From Galbula dea (taxonomy: Eukaryota; Chordata; Aves; Piciformes; Galbulidae): a stretch of DNA of 64,000 nucleotides. The notes beneath the pieces are model-generated. The model was given only the letters and a program-made list of their open reading frames with translations. It ran no database searches and was not told the DNA's origin. Of the stretch, positions 10,587 through 21,353 are shown in pieces. Each line of letters begins with the position of its first letter. The stretch's first letter is position 1. The translations under genes and the position numbers were made by a program. The stretch lies in the NCBI GenBank assembly GCA_013399015.1, contig VWZX01002149.1:7238918-7302917 (forward strand), in the 5' to 3' direction.

Positions 10587-13290
10587 TGAAGTCACATTTA
10601 CTTGCTATTATTTTGTTTGGGTTTTACCTAGAAAGGTTTAATAGGTCAATTTTTAATACATAATGCATTCAGTTGGTAATAGATGTAACAGGAATATTAC
10701 TGAATTTATACCTACTAAAAATGCACCACTGGTAGGGAGTAACTCTGAAGCATAAACATAATGTTACTGACACTGGCAAATTCTAAACTTACTACATGAA
10801 ATCTAATAGGAAGCCAGTATATGAAAGCATAGAATTTTAATATAACGGGTCACGTCTGTCTTATTTTTTTGGAATTACATTTCTCTGCTTCCAGATTAAA
10901 CAGATCTATAATACACAAAAATACAAAATGTGACTTAGAAATGAGTATCGCAGTTTGGATAGACTGACAGATAATATAAACTTTATTCACAAAACCAAAC
11001 CACTTTGAAGAAAAATGTATTTTGCAGGCTACTTTAAAACTTTTTTCCCCATTTTTTCACTCCTTACTGAAGCTGAATTAATAGCAACAGTGTAGCGATG
11101 CATATTTGTACAATCCTGCCCTATCCAGAGTACTGGAAATATCACAGCAGTGTGATTGGAAGACTCCTACTTCCCTTTCTAGAGGAGGTTTGAATAAACA
11201 TCTGTGCATTTTGATGATCATCTAAATTAAACTGAGTATGCGTGAGACTTCCTTTAGCAGTTTCCCTGTCACTAACGGAAATGAGAGTGTAATTTTAGAA
11301 GTCAAATTAGAGGATGACTGTTCAGCAGCCAAACATCAGGTTAAATGTGAAGACAAATTAGATGTAGGCTGTTTTTGTCTATTACACCTCAGTACTTCAG
11401 AACTGTACTATATCATATATAAAGCCTTGTTCTTGAAACAGAGAATTGATAATTTCTTTATATGCCATTCCACACACATGAAGGAAAAAGCAGATAGCCT
11501 TTTTAAAAGTCCCATTAATTCTAAATCATAATCTGAATCAAAAATTCTGGTTTTCTTCTTGTTCACTTCCTTTTTTCCCCCCCCGTATTATCAAGTGTGC
11601 CATCTCACTCGTTCTGCTGCATCACTAGGACATATAACTTATGATAAAACATGAAAAGATGAATTATTGAACTAAGATATATAGGTGCTTCAGTCTCTGT
11701 CAGAGCTGGAAAGGATCATTCCTTCCTTCATCCTGATCACTGATTTCTTTACAAAGATTTAATGGGACAAGAATTCACCTTCTACCAAGTCTGTATCACT
11801 TCTTGCACTCTGTCAGCTGCTTACCTCCTCTAAGCTACTACATAAATATTAAATACTGTACATGAACTGTTATTCGTCGTGTGGCTATATGGGTTTGATA
11901 TAGTAGGCTGTTCAAAAAGCACAGAGGAAAAATGAAGAATGGCTTCAGATAACTGTCATAATATAAAACCTAAGCTGTTCACAAAATTGGTATTTTTTTA
12001 CCTCAGCCACCTTAGAAAATGTTACCCCATGCCAAATTCACTGGCTGCATGTCATCTGCTCGGATCAGCTCACAGGAGGCCTAGTTAGTGTGCAATGAAG
12101 ACATGCAGGGAGGACTCAGGTTTTTTTGGATGCCCTCCCAAAGGCAGTCTGGACAACCAGGCTCCCCACAAGCACCTTGGCCAGAAGCTGCCCCACAGAG
12201 GGGTGCTAGGGTGGACTGCAGATGTTATCCCCCTTTGTCCACATGAATATAAGTGAACACGTACACCAGCAAGTTAAGTGGTACCTAGTGCATCCAGAAA
12301 ACCAAAAGAAGACTTGGCTGCGTGGAATTGCAGCACTCTGGTAGAGATTTGTAGTGTTCTAAGTTTGACTTTGTTTTCAGTGGAGTACCTTTCCTACAGG
12401 AAAAAAAAAAAACCAACAAGTTTTCTGTTTTCTATATCCTATTCCTGTGAACAGAGTCAGCTGCCAGGAATTTACAGCACAGCGAACAAAACTTAGTGGC
12501 ATAAATCAGGTGGCTCAATTATTTCAAGACAGCTGACTCATGCTGTGCCAGTTACAATTCTACAAATATTAGTGTATGGGTATTTATGAGGCACAAATTG
12601 TAGCCTATCTGTGTGTTCAGCTTAGCTTGAGAAGTCAGTGGAGAGACACTACACTACAGAGTAGCTAGTACCTAGTGCTGAAGCCTGCTTTTGCACTCAC
12701 ATAAGGCATGAAAGTATCCTGGATTCACATCTAAAACTGATGGTTGATACCTAACCATCCAACTTGCCCTTGTAGGACACTACAGAATCAAACTCTTGAG
12801 TCCTGTTTCCCACTACTCGGTGCCACACATGATCTCTGCACCTCTCTTAAGTGCAAAAAATATGTATGTAAGACATTAGAAGAGCAATATTATGGTCACA
12901 TTGCACACATGAACATGACTAGAATAATGCTAGAGGCAAGGGGAATTAGGTCTCATGAGTATAAATTTTGACATAAAGAATTAATTTATGTTTGCTTGAA
13001 AGAGATCAGTGAGGCATAAAAATGTTCAGAAATGTTTAATCCTGAAGGGAATGAGATATATCAAAGCAGTATGAAAGGATAATACATTCACTTCTGGTTC
13101 TACAGGCAAAGAAAAGCCAACAGACCAAAGCGTTAACAACTTAAAAGATATATTTTTCATGCTGCTGTCATTACCTTAAGTTTGATGCTACAGCAAAAGG
13201 CAAATCTGGATCTGGTAAGCAGTTATTAACTTGTGATAAGCATTAGGTTTACATCAAAGCAAACAAATATAAAACATTTTGAGTACATAC
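10587..13290. other. non-coding stretch, no gene recognised
   Basis: AT-rich sequence with no identified repeat. A purine-rich stretch near 11.7 kb (GAGCTGGAAAGGATCAT) faintly resembles an old CR1 3' end but is too short to call. A plus-strand ORF at 11238-11531 has no domain-like features and lacks clear splice sites. Confidence 0.45.
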
Positions 13291-13385
13291 CTATCCTCTT
13301 CTTTTTGTCTTTGCTCTTGGTTTTGTATCCAGACATCACTGTGCTTCCCTCTTACTTTCTTAGTGAGTTGAGCAGCAACTGGAAT
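13291..13385 (-). CDS. candidate internal coding exon, product unknown
   Basis: On the minus strand a pyrimidine-rich acceptor (CTTTTCTATTCAATACAG) precedes base 13385. A good donor (GATAG before GTATGT) follows base 13291. The 95-nt interval is open in only one of three frames and encodes 31 codons plus two bases. The product is hydrophilic, rich in K, Q, E and R, and includes VRGKHSDVWIQNQEQRQKEE, which suggests a charged helix or coiled coil. The exon is purine-rich, as coding exons often are. I do not recognise the protein and found no convincing partner exon. A chance frame of this length is not rare, so this is a prediction rather than an established gene. Confidence 0.35.
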
Positions 13386-14306
13386 CTGTATTGAATAGAA
13401 AAGGTAATTAATTTCGTAGTAATACGTAATGGACTAAAAAAATTCAGGGAGAGATTATCTTGCTATAATAGATCAGAGGAACTAGAAAGGTCTGTTACTA
13501 TCAAACTTATTAGAGACAATGAAGCACTTCCCTAACTGTGTTATTTTTCTCCCTTCTAGGAACAGCTATCACCCAAATGACCACACCATTAATAATTCCC
13601 GTTTACTTAAAACAAATTCCCCATTTAATTGACAAATCCCAACATGAGAGTTCCCTATTAACTAAAACTGCTATTCAAAAATTATTGCACCATGAGAGGG
13701 TGGAAGGTTGGCAATTTTATTCATTGCAGAGAAAGGGTCATTACTGTGACAGATTCCACCTACTCTTTCCAGAAGTGAACTTGGTCTACAGCTAAGCAAT
13801 ATGCAGGTCATCACTAGGACCAAACCCTGAAGTCTTTACTTATTGCTGAACTCCACCTGGAATCCATTTGTGCATTTCTTTATACTTCTGTAAATCTGGC
13901 CCTTTGCTTCTGTTTGTCCTTTGTTCCGACTAAACTTTTCAACCGGATAAAAGATGACATCATTTTAGAAATCCTTACTCAAAAGTCTCTTTTCCAAGCA
14001 TTTTATGAAGAATTTAAGAGTTCAGCTCAGACTCAGCTCAGGCTCTAATTAAAACAGTTAAGAATACAGTTTGAATAAAACTCACTATATATTTTCTCTA
14101 AGGTGAAGTAGTAAGAGTGCTTCATTTCATGTCTTAGGACAGATTGTTAGATACACCTTCTGTAGAGTACTTTTACAGGTTATAAGCTATTCATCTTTAC
14201 TCACATGTAACAGGTTCTTCTAAGGTTGTATGACCACATATATAAACAAGCAAATGGATGGCAAATTTACAATAATTTTGCAAATGTATTAAATGTACCC
14301 GTAAGG

Positions 14307-14365
14307 AAAAAAAAAAAAAAAATCAGTCTATTCCATGTGTAATACACTACCAAAAAAAAAAAAAA
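14307..14365 (+). repeat. two adjacent poly-A runs
   Basis: A run of about 16 A at 14307-14322 and a second of about 13 A at 14352-14364 flank about 30 bp of unique sequence. No retroposed gene was recognised upstream, so they are listed only as low-complexity sequence. Confidence 0.8.
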
Positions 14366-15840
14366 GACACCTGACAACTTGAAGAAACCATGTTAATCTC
14401 TCTAAATGCTTGAGAGCCATCTAATCATTAAACATCTAATCATGAACTAACAGCTTAAGAGACCACTGCCATAACAAATTAAGGCAGGCTAAAAACAGTA
14501 GATATGTCTTAAGTTTACAGAAGACTTGGCTGGAAAACTTGCAGTTAGTTATAATCCACTCTTGCCAGTTCTGAATGCTCAATATATGTAGAAATCTCAT
14601 GCTCTGACCCTTGAGAGTTTCCTTTAAATTGAATTTGGGGTTTTTTATTTATTATTGCAAATTATTAGGTGAAAATGTGAAGAATTATTTCTTTTCAAAG
14701 TATATGTAGAGGTTTAGGTTTGGTTTCTAATGCACATAAACTAATAGTCATTTACATAGTCCAGAAGTTTCTTTTTAATGGTCTGAAGTGCACTATTACT
14801 TTTACATGTTTTTATACACTGGTTTGACTTAAAATCAGTCTAGCTGTTTTGTTACAAATGGTTTTCGTTTCCAAGTAAACTAAGTGGCAGAGCAATTCAA
14901 AACATATTGAATTAATTTAAAATACTAATATCCACAACTGACTCTAAATCAAAAAAGAATTACTCTAGATTTAGTTGTTTTATTTCTGACAGCCCTTATT
15001 TTTATAATATAGTAAAACATACTGCATATATTCACTTACTTTAGCAAATCAACAACGTAGGGATTGACATATTCTTATTTTTCCTTGTGTCTTAAGACAT
15101 TTCTTTACACAGAAGAAAATGCTTGTTGTCTTTTCAACACAAAAATAATGCTGTAAATGCACTTTTCATGTCCCGGCATGTAGCCACTTTGTTGAACTTC
15201 TGGATTCTGCAGTTACATAAATCAGATTTCCCAGTGAAGATCTAAAGCTAGAAGTACTATTTATCTTCAGTTCATTAGTGATATGGGCAGTTACTGTCTT
15301 GGGACCAGATCCTATAAACCTGTGCATGAATAGCTTCACCTGCAAGAGCAATGAGTCAGAGTGCGTGAAATTGTTTCCTCGGGTAGAAAATGTCTTGATT
15401 TTCTAACAGAAGATATTAAAAAGACTGCACAGTGAATTAAACTATAGCCAGGAATATTAAATGGTCATGAGATGCTTTTTTTTTTTTTTTTAACGTAATT
15501 TTCCCCTATTATGTTATGCATATGTTGCCCCAGGTACAAGTCCCCACTTAAAGCTCTTACTTTAAAACACTAAGGCACTTGGCAATTGATGTCAACAGTA
15601 GGGTGATACAAAATAGTACATAAGGCCTTTTTTGCAAAACTGGCTCTGCAGAAAACACCTGCTGAGCTGTAGGTTAACACAGCCCTCCTGCCACAGTCCC
15701 AGGCAAATGCAGCAACGAAAAGCAAGCAAGAGTAGCCCAGGCAAGGCTTCTGATGACTTAGTATGCAGCTCATAGCTTGCAAACTGGTGCAGGGAAGGTA
15801 CCAAACTCCATATCACATAGTTGTGAGGTGTCTGTACCAC

Positions 15841-15912
15841 ATTTCAAGAGCTCATGCCCCTGGAATGGCTTTTTTTNNNNNNNNNNNNNNNNNNNNNNNT
15901 AGCTCTTGAAAT
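15841..15912. repeat. inverted repeat spanning an assembly gap
   Basis: The 12-mer ATTTCAAGAGCT (15841-15852) is matched by its exact reverse complement AGCTCTTGAAAT (15901-15912). The 23-N gap lies between them. The arms could form a hairpin that disturbed sequencing, or the junction could be an assembly artefact. Confidence 0.75.
15877..15899. other. assembly gap (23 N)
   Basis: There are 23 consecutive N after a T-run. The true size and content are unknown, so any open frame crossing this position is unreliable. Confidence 0.99.
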
Positions 15913-17672
15913 AGCAACGAGCGTTGAAACTGCACCATCCCACCTTGCAAGCCATGCCAGGGGCGTGCCAGTGCTTGTTGACACTCAGTCACCAAGGTCC
16001 CATTTTGGTGACCTTGACTCACATAGCTGGAGAACACTTCCAGTGTAGCATTTGCATTGTGATTACTGTGTCTCAAAGAGGCCACCAAGGAGTCACAAAA
16101 GGTAAGTAATGCGCAATCATTTCTGGTTGTAACTGTACTGGTTGCCTGGAGGCTGGCCAGCAGAACTCATTAGTGGTGCCCTTATGCAGACATCTGTGTT
16201 GTCCTGATTCATCGTCACTTTATCCTGGCATTTGCCACTGTGCCTTTATGTACGTAATGGCTCCAGGATTTGACGCACACAGAGGCTACTCCCACAACCT
16301 GTCCCCATGACCTTTCCAGGAGCGTTAATGATTTAATGCTAATGCTAATGGCTATCCACTTCAGAAAGAATTGTGGAGACTGGGGTGTAAGAGGTCATTA
16401 TTGTTTAAACACATTTGTTTTGCCTTTCTTCTCAGAAACTTTAAATCAAAAGAAGTTTCCTTACACAGAATGGCTAAACTGACAGCTTTAGGATGTGTGA
16501 GAAAGACACAGTTAATTTAGTGCAAAAGATAAGTCATTTCCTTGGGGAAACACTAATGCCAGGCCTATTACCCCTCAGTGTCATTTCAGATTAGTGTACT
16601 ACAGCAGAAGGGATTCTAAATCTTTTTAATTGAAAGATATTTGTCTTTTCCTTACTAAAATAAGTTTCTGCCCAGAGGTTAAACAGTTTTAAAATTACTT
16701 CTAAATTACATCTGATTTCTGGACAGTTTATCAAATAAAGGAGGAGGCAGTTGGTCTGTTGCCCTGTTAATTTATGTCAGAGCAGAGAAAGGAGAGAATA
16801 TTTCTTTGGTTTCCAAAATGAAAGAGTTAGATTAAAAAGGTGATTAGAAATACAAAGTCCAGACCTCCATAACTTGCTAAGATTCACCAGTTGTCATGGG
16901 TACATCCACATGTGTGAATACATGTGCATACCTGTCAATTATGCATGCAAAGCAGAGGGGAAATTATCTAAATTTGGTGGTTGAAATAGTAGTTGAGAAC
17001 TTTACTCAGTTTCTCTCTCTCTTTTCTTCTGGCTGAAAGTTTGAAAAAATCAAAACCACTGATTTTAATCCACATAGGTTTTTGATTCATAAGCCATGAA
17101 ATGACCTCACAAAAAGGAGAAAATGCAAATATCCTTCTACCGTGTTCTGAGCAGAAACATTCAAAAACCTATGATCTGGACTTGCTCAGTCCTTAACCAA
17201 TCAAGGGAAAATTTGTACATGGCCTTAGACCAGCCCCCTTTGCCCTAACTAAAGAATAAGATTTGAAGTGAAGTCCTTGCTTTGACTGGCATATGCATTA
17301 ACTTCAGGAGCCTCATGGAAAAACATGGTTCCCTTAAATATAGATGACATACTGGAAGATTTAGAAAGCATTAAACAGAGGTAGTTCATTACATAATTGG
17401 ATTTGGGGTTTTTTAGGTAAAATAGTGCCTTGCTGTTTATTTTAGAGATCTAAAGACAAAGGCTTAAACACCCCCTTAGTTTGAGGAACAGCATTTTTTA
17501 AACAGCACTCTGCAGGTTGATGTCTCTGTAGAGATACAGTCTGCCTGCAGTCTTTGAGGAGCTGCACGGTTCACAGAACACTTGTGGTTTAGGGTGGTCT
17601 GGGTTTTTTCCCCATGGAAACTCCTTCCATCCAACTGTACTCTTTCTACTTCTCCTTGTATCTGCATAATGT

Positions 17673-18192
17673 TTCATAGAATCATAGAATTGGCAGAGTT
17701 GGAAGGGACCTTAAAGATCATCTAGTTCCAACCCCCCTGCCTGGCAGGGACACCATCCACTAGATCAGGTTGCCCAGGGCCCCATCAAGCCTTGTCTTAA
17801 AAGCTTCCAGGGATGGGGCTTCCACAACCTATCTGGGCAACCTGTGCCACTGTCTCACCACCCTCATGGTGAAGAACTTCCTCCTAATGTCTAATCTAAA
17901 TCTCCCCTCCTCTAGCTTACATCCATTTCCCCTAGTTCTATCACTATCTGACCTCCTAAAAAGTCCCTCACGAGCTTTCTTGTAGGTCCCCTTCAGATAC
18001 TTGAAGGCCACAATAAGGTCTCTGACCCTTCTCTTCTCCAGACTGAACAACCCCAACTCTCTCAGACTGTCCTTGTAGGAGAGGTGCTCCAGTCCTCTGA
18101 TCATTCTTGTGGCCCTTCTCTGGACTTGCTCCAGCACTTCAATATCCCTCTTGTAATAGGGGCTCCAAAAATGGACATAATATTCCAGGTAG
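17673..18192 (-). mobile_element. CR1 LINE 3' fragment, about 520 bp
   Basis: Minus-strand CR1 with its 3' tail at the low-coordinate edge (reverse complement of CATAGAATCATAGAATT). Reading upstream, the 3' UTR block is followed by the C-terminal ORF2 region. The element ends near 18192, where similarity stops at the segment encoding LEYYVHFWSPYYKRD. It is 5' truncated and the best preserved CR1 coding remnant in the window. Confidence 0.95.
17829..18192 (-). pseudogene. CR1 ORF2 C-terminal remnant with a premature stop
   Basis: An open frame of about 120 codons carries the familiar CR1 series: YYKRDIEVLEQVQRRATRMI, HLSYKDSLRELGLFSLEKRR, then DSDRTRGNGCKLEEGRFRLD and RRKFFTMRVVRQWHRLPR. A TAG interrupts where CR1 ORF2 normally continues with an E-V-V-E-A-P-like stretch, so the last part of the protein is cut off. 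The reverse transcriptase catalytic domain lies upstream of the truncation point and is missing. Confidence 0.93.
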
Positions 18193-21100
18193 TTTCCTCT
18201 GATATTTACTGAAGAAAAAGTATTTCTTTCTTCTAACTCAATCCTTAGCCATTGTTTTCCCAACCTCTAGTTCTCAAGAAGTACAATTTCTAAAAAAAAA
18301 GAAGTCTAATTAAGCCATTTATCAGACTTTTCCAAGTGGGTAGAGTGACAAATTAGCCCTATCTTCCACCAACAATCTGATGGATGGGAAGATAAAGATG
18401 CAGAGGCTGTTATTTTAGCTGGAAGCTTTCTACTGTATCAATTGTTTGGCCCCAAACCAAAAGACCCCAAGAGATGACAAGAATTAATGATAGGTCCATG
18501 AAGTTTATGCAGCGTGAGGCCTGACATCAAAGGGATCTGTCCTTACTAGCAGTATCTCTATGCCTCCGTCCTGGAAAAAGTACTAATTTTCTTTTCAAAA
18601 TTTTTTTTTACTTTATCATCTTACTCTGAGTAAATGGAAAGAAAATGCAAACTGTAAATTTGTACAACAATGTATTTTGCCAACAACTTTTCTCTACAAA
18701 TACGAAGTGATCGTTATGACATAACTTTTAAGTCCACTAAAAAAGTCTAAGACAGGTAGACTGCAAATAAATTTCTCCCTAGAAGTCTTTACTTTTATGC
18801 CATTCCTTCAGAAGAACCAGGGTCCCTAACAGCCTGTACGCCAGACACAATCTTTGCAAGTGGAATCAAGCATGCAGTCCTGGTCACGGGAAGGCAGTCA
18901 ATTTCAGTAGGGTTAGGACCCCCAGAATTGCCCTGGATTGCAACCCACTGAAATGAGGTGTCCAGAGCTTGCTGCAGAGTCAGGACCAGAATGCCAGAAG
19001 TTTCCTTGGATTCAGAGAGGGAGTGGGAAAATGCATGCGAGAAAAATTCATCAAGAGTTGGATCAAGCCTGTACCACCTCTGCCTCAGGAAGACCCTAAG
19101 CCATGTAGCCAGGAAAGAGTTCAGGGAAAATGCCATTTGCTTGTTTATTTCTATATTCTTCCTAAGTATTCAGTCTTGGTGACTTTAGAATACAGGGCTT
19201 GAGGCGAGGTGGATCTTGGATCTGACACTGTTCTTATGTGACAAGATCACCTGAACGTTTTTGACTTACTTCTTTCTCCCTTCTCAAGTTTTTTTTTAAT
19301 ATGTATCCATTTTTACATGTAATAGAGACCTAACAAGCAGGGTGGAATGCAACTTACCACTCTATTAGAAGGCAGGAAGAGAAGATACAATGACCAGGAT
19401 GACTTTGGGGGTGGGGGAGTGTAGGGGGAGGAAATCAACCAAACAACAAAATCCTGGTTTGATACACGATTAGAAAAGTTTGACTGAAAGCAAACCATTT
19501 CTGCAGATACTATATGTTACTGGGAACTAGAAGAAAAATCCACACATTTTTCTTTAGAAATTACTTAAAGATTATTTTTTATGTCCCATTTTTTATTACT
19601 TAATTTCTTGTGGAAACAGAACACGAGGTAACCTACTGACAATGGGAAACAGTAGTATTGCTTTATAAAAGCCTGCTGCATAGGGGAATATTCATGTACC
19701 TGATTAGCCTGATTCATCTTTTCAACAGAACATTTTTACAGTATGGAATTAAAACAATAATGCAATGAAAAGACAACAGCATTAGAAAGTGTAAGGCAAT
19801 GTTCAACACATCTTAACAGTATTTTACCTTTGTTCTTCAGAAGCAGCACTATGCAAAACTAAGGTATGTAGCTGATTTTAAACTTCCCTGTGTCTCGATA
19901 ACATGCTCCATATTCAGCCTTCTTCTACAGCTACCTATCCATCACACAGCTCATTCAAAGTGAAGAACAAATGGCTTTGCACTCACGGAGTTTTCCTTTC
20001 GTGTTACTTTTTGAAGGGGGACATGTCATGTAATCTGCCACACTGCTTTTTAGCCTGAGACAGAAAGGTAATTTCCATTGCTTTATCAGCTGTGTGGGAG
20101 TGTCCACAAGCTCCAATGGTTTTGCAGGAATCGGAAAAAGCTTGGAGTATGTGGGTCCAACATAAACAATCATGGAAAGGACAAAAGAAAACTTCTTAAA
20201 TGCTAAAACCTTACTTGGCAACTTCAAAACAAGGAATTAAAATTCTAGTTGAGAATACAATGTGAACCATGCAATACTTTAGAAATTCCATTTCTTGCTT
20301 CCTCCAGATGTACTTGATATCTTTAAGTACATAATGTACTTTCTTAGCTGTTTATTGGTAACAAGGCTGCTTAGGAACCACATTGTGGGTTATCTGTATG
20401 TTTTTCACATGCAACATTTTGGATGAAACTGTAAATAAAGATAATGTACTGGTTGAAGTTTTCTCCTCAGAACTGCATTTTTCCAGTAAGAACGAAGTGT
20501 AAGTATTATGGCGATATGCAATTCAGTGTTCAAATGTCACCGCTTCTAACTCAGGAAGGGAACTCCATGAACAAAGAAGCTTAAATGCAATTTGGCTGGA
20601 AATAAAATATTATTTGGTAAAAGATCAGTAGAGAATCTGCCAATAAACCTAACTCTCTGCTTACTCATAATTAGCAACATGGTCTGGCTACCTTTGCATA
20701 GTGTAAATACACCTAAGCAGACTGTGTGATTTAAGATTATTTAGAAGACAGTTATTCATTGTCTCAAGAGACAGGTAAAAACAGCTCTCTTAGTCACTTA
20801 GCTTAGGCAGGTAGTGGCTACAACTCAATCCTATTTAGCCATTCTTCAGTAAACTAAAGAAAGATTTTTCTTTTCTTTAAATATGGCTCCAATTACTGAC
20901 TATAACAAGCTCATTCAGAACTACAAGCATCAGATTTTTCAGTCTCCTAAGTTTCCCAAACATTTTAGCAAGCAAAGTTCCAAAATTTTGTTCTATAATT
21001 TACACTTTATGGCATGATTCAATGAAAGACTTTTAAAAAGTTTCCTCCAAAATAAATAAAAGCTAGAAACTTATTCCACCCCGCACTTGTCTTTTATTTG

Positions 21101-21279
21101 CCAGATGACCAGTTGCCTCACTTCCTTTCCACAACTTTAGAAAATACAACAAGTCTGTACATGTGCTTGGAAGCACATCAGTTAGCTCCAAGTTAAAATA
21201 TAAACTAATTTTTCATTTCCATTTTAAGAAAATATTTAATCAGTTAGGGCTGAAGAATACACACAGTTTGTCAGGAGAA
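18193..21279. other. non-coding stretch, no gene recognised
   Basis: AT-rich sequence without a recognised repeat. A minus-strand ORF at 19955-20227 contains a weak acceptor/donor pair that would enclose a segment reading LKSSVADYMTCPPSKSNTKG, but the donor context (CTCC before GTGAGT) is poor and I do not call it. Confidence 0.45.
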
Positions 21280-21353
21280 CATAGAATCATAGGATGTTTG
21301 AGGTTGGAAAGGACTTTTAAAGGTCATCTAGTCTAACCACTCTGTTGCCTAGT
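21280..21353 (-). mobile_element. short CR1 3'-end fragment
   Basis: About 74 bp match the CR1 3' UTR on the minus strand: an ATAGAATCATAGGATG tail, then GGTTGGAAAGGACTTTTAAA, then GGTCATCTAGTCTAACCAC. It is severely 5' truncated. Confidence 0.88.

Larger units (their letters stand above)
13386..17672. other. non-coding stretch with A-runs and an assembly gap
   Basis: The interval holds two poly-A runs near 14.3 kb, a T-run near 15.48 kb and an N gap at 15877-15899. The DNA around the gap (about 15.55-16.3 kb) is richer in GC than its surroundings and several overlapping frames are open there, which lowers confidence in any single one. No product was identified. Confidence 0.45.

Noticed and set aside
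11690..11830. Old CR1 3' end
   Set aside because: Only GAGCTGGAAAGGATCAT matches; too little to call.
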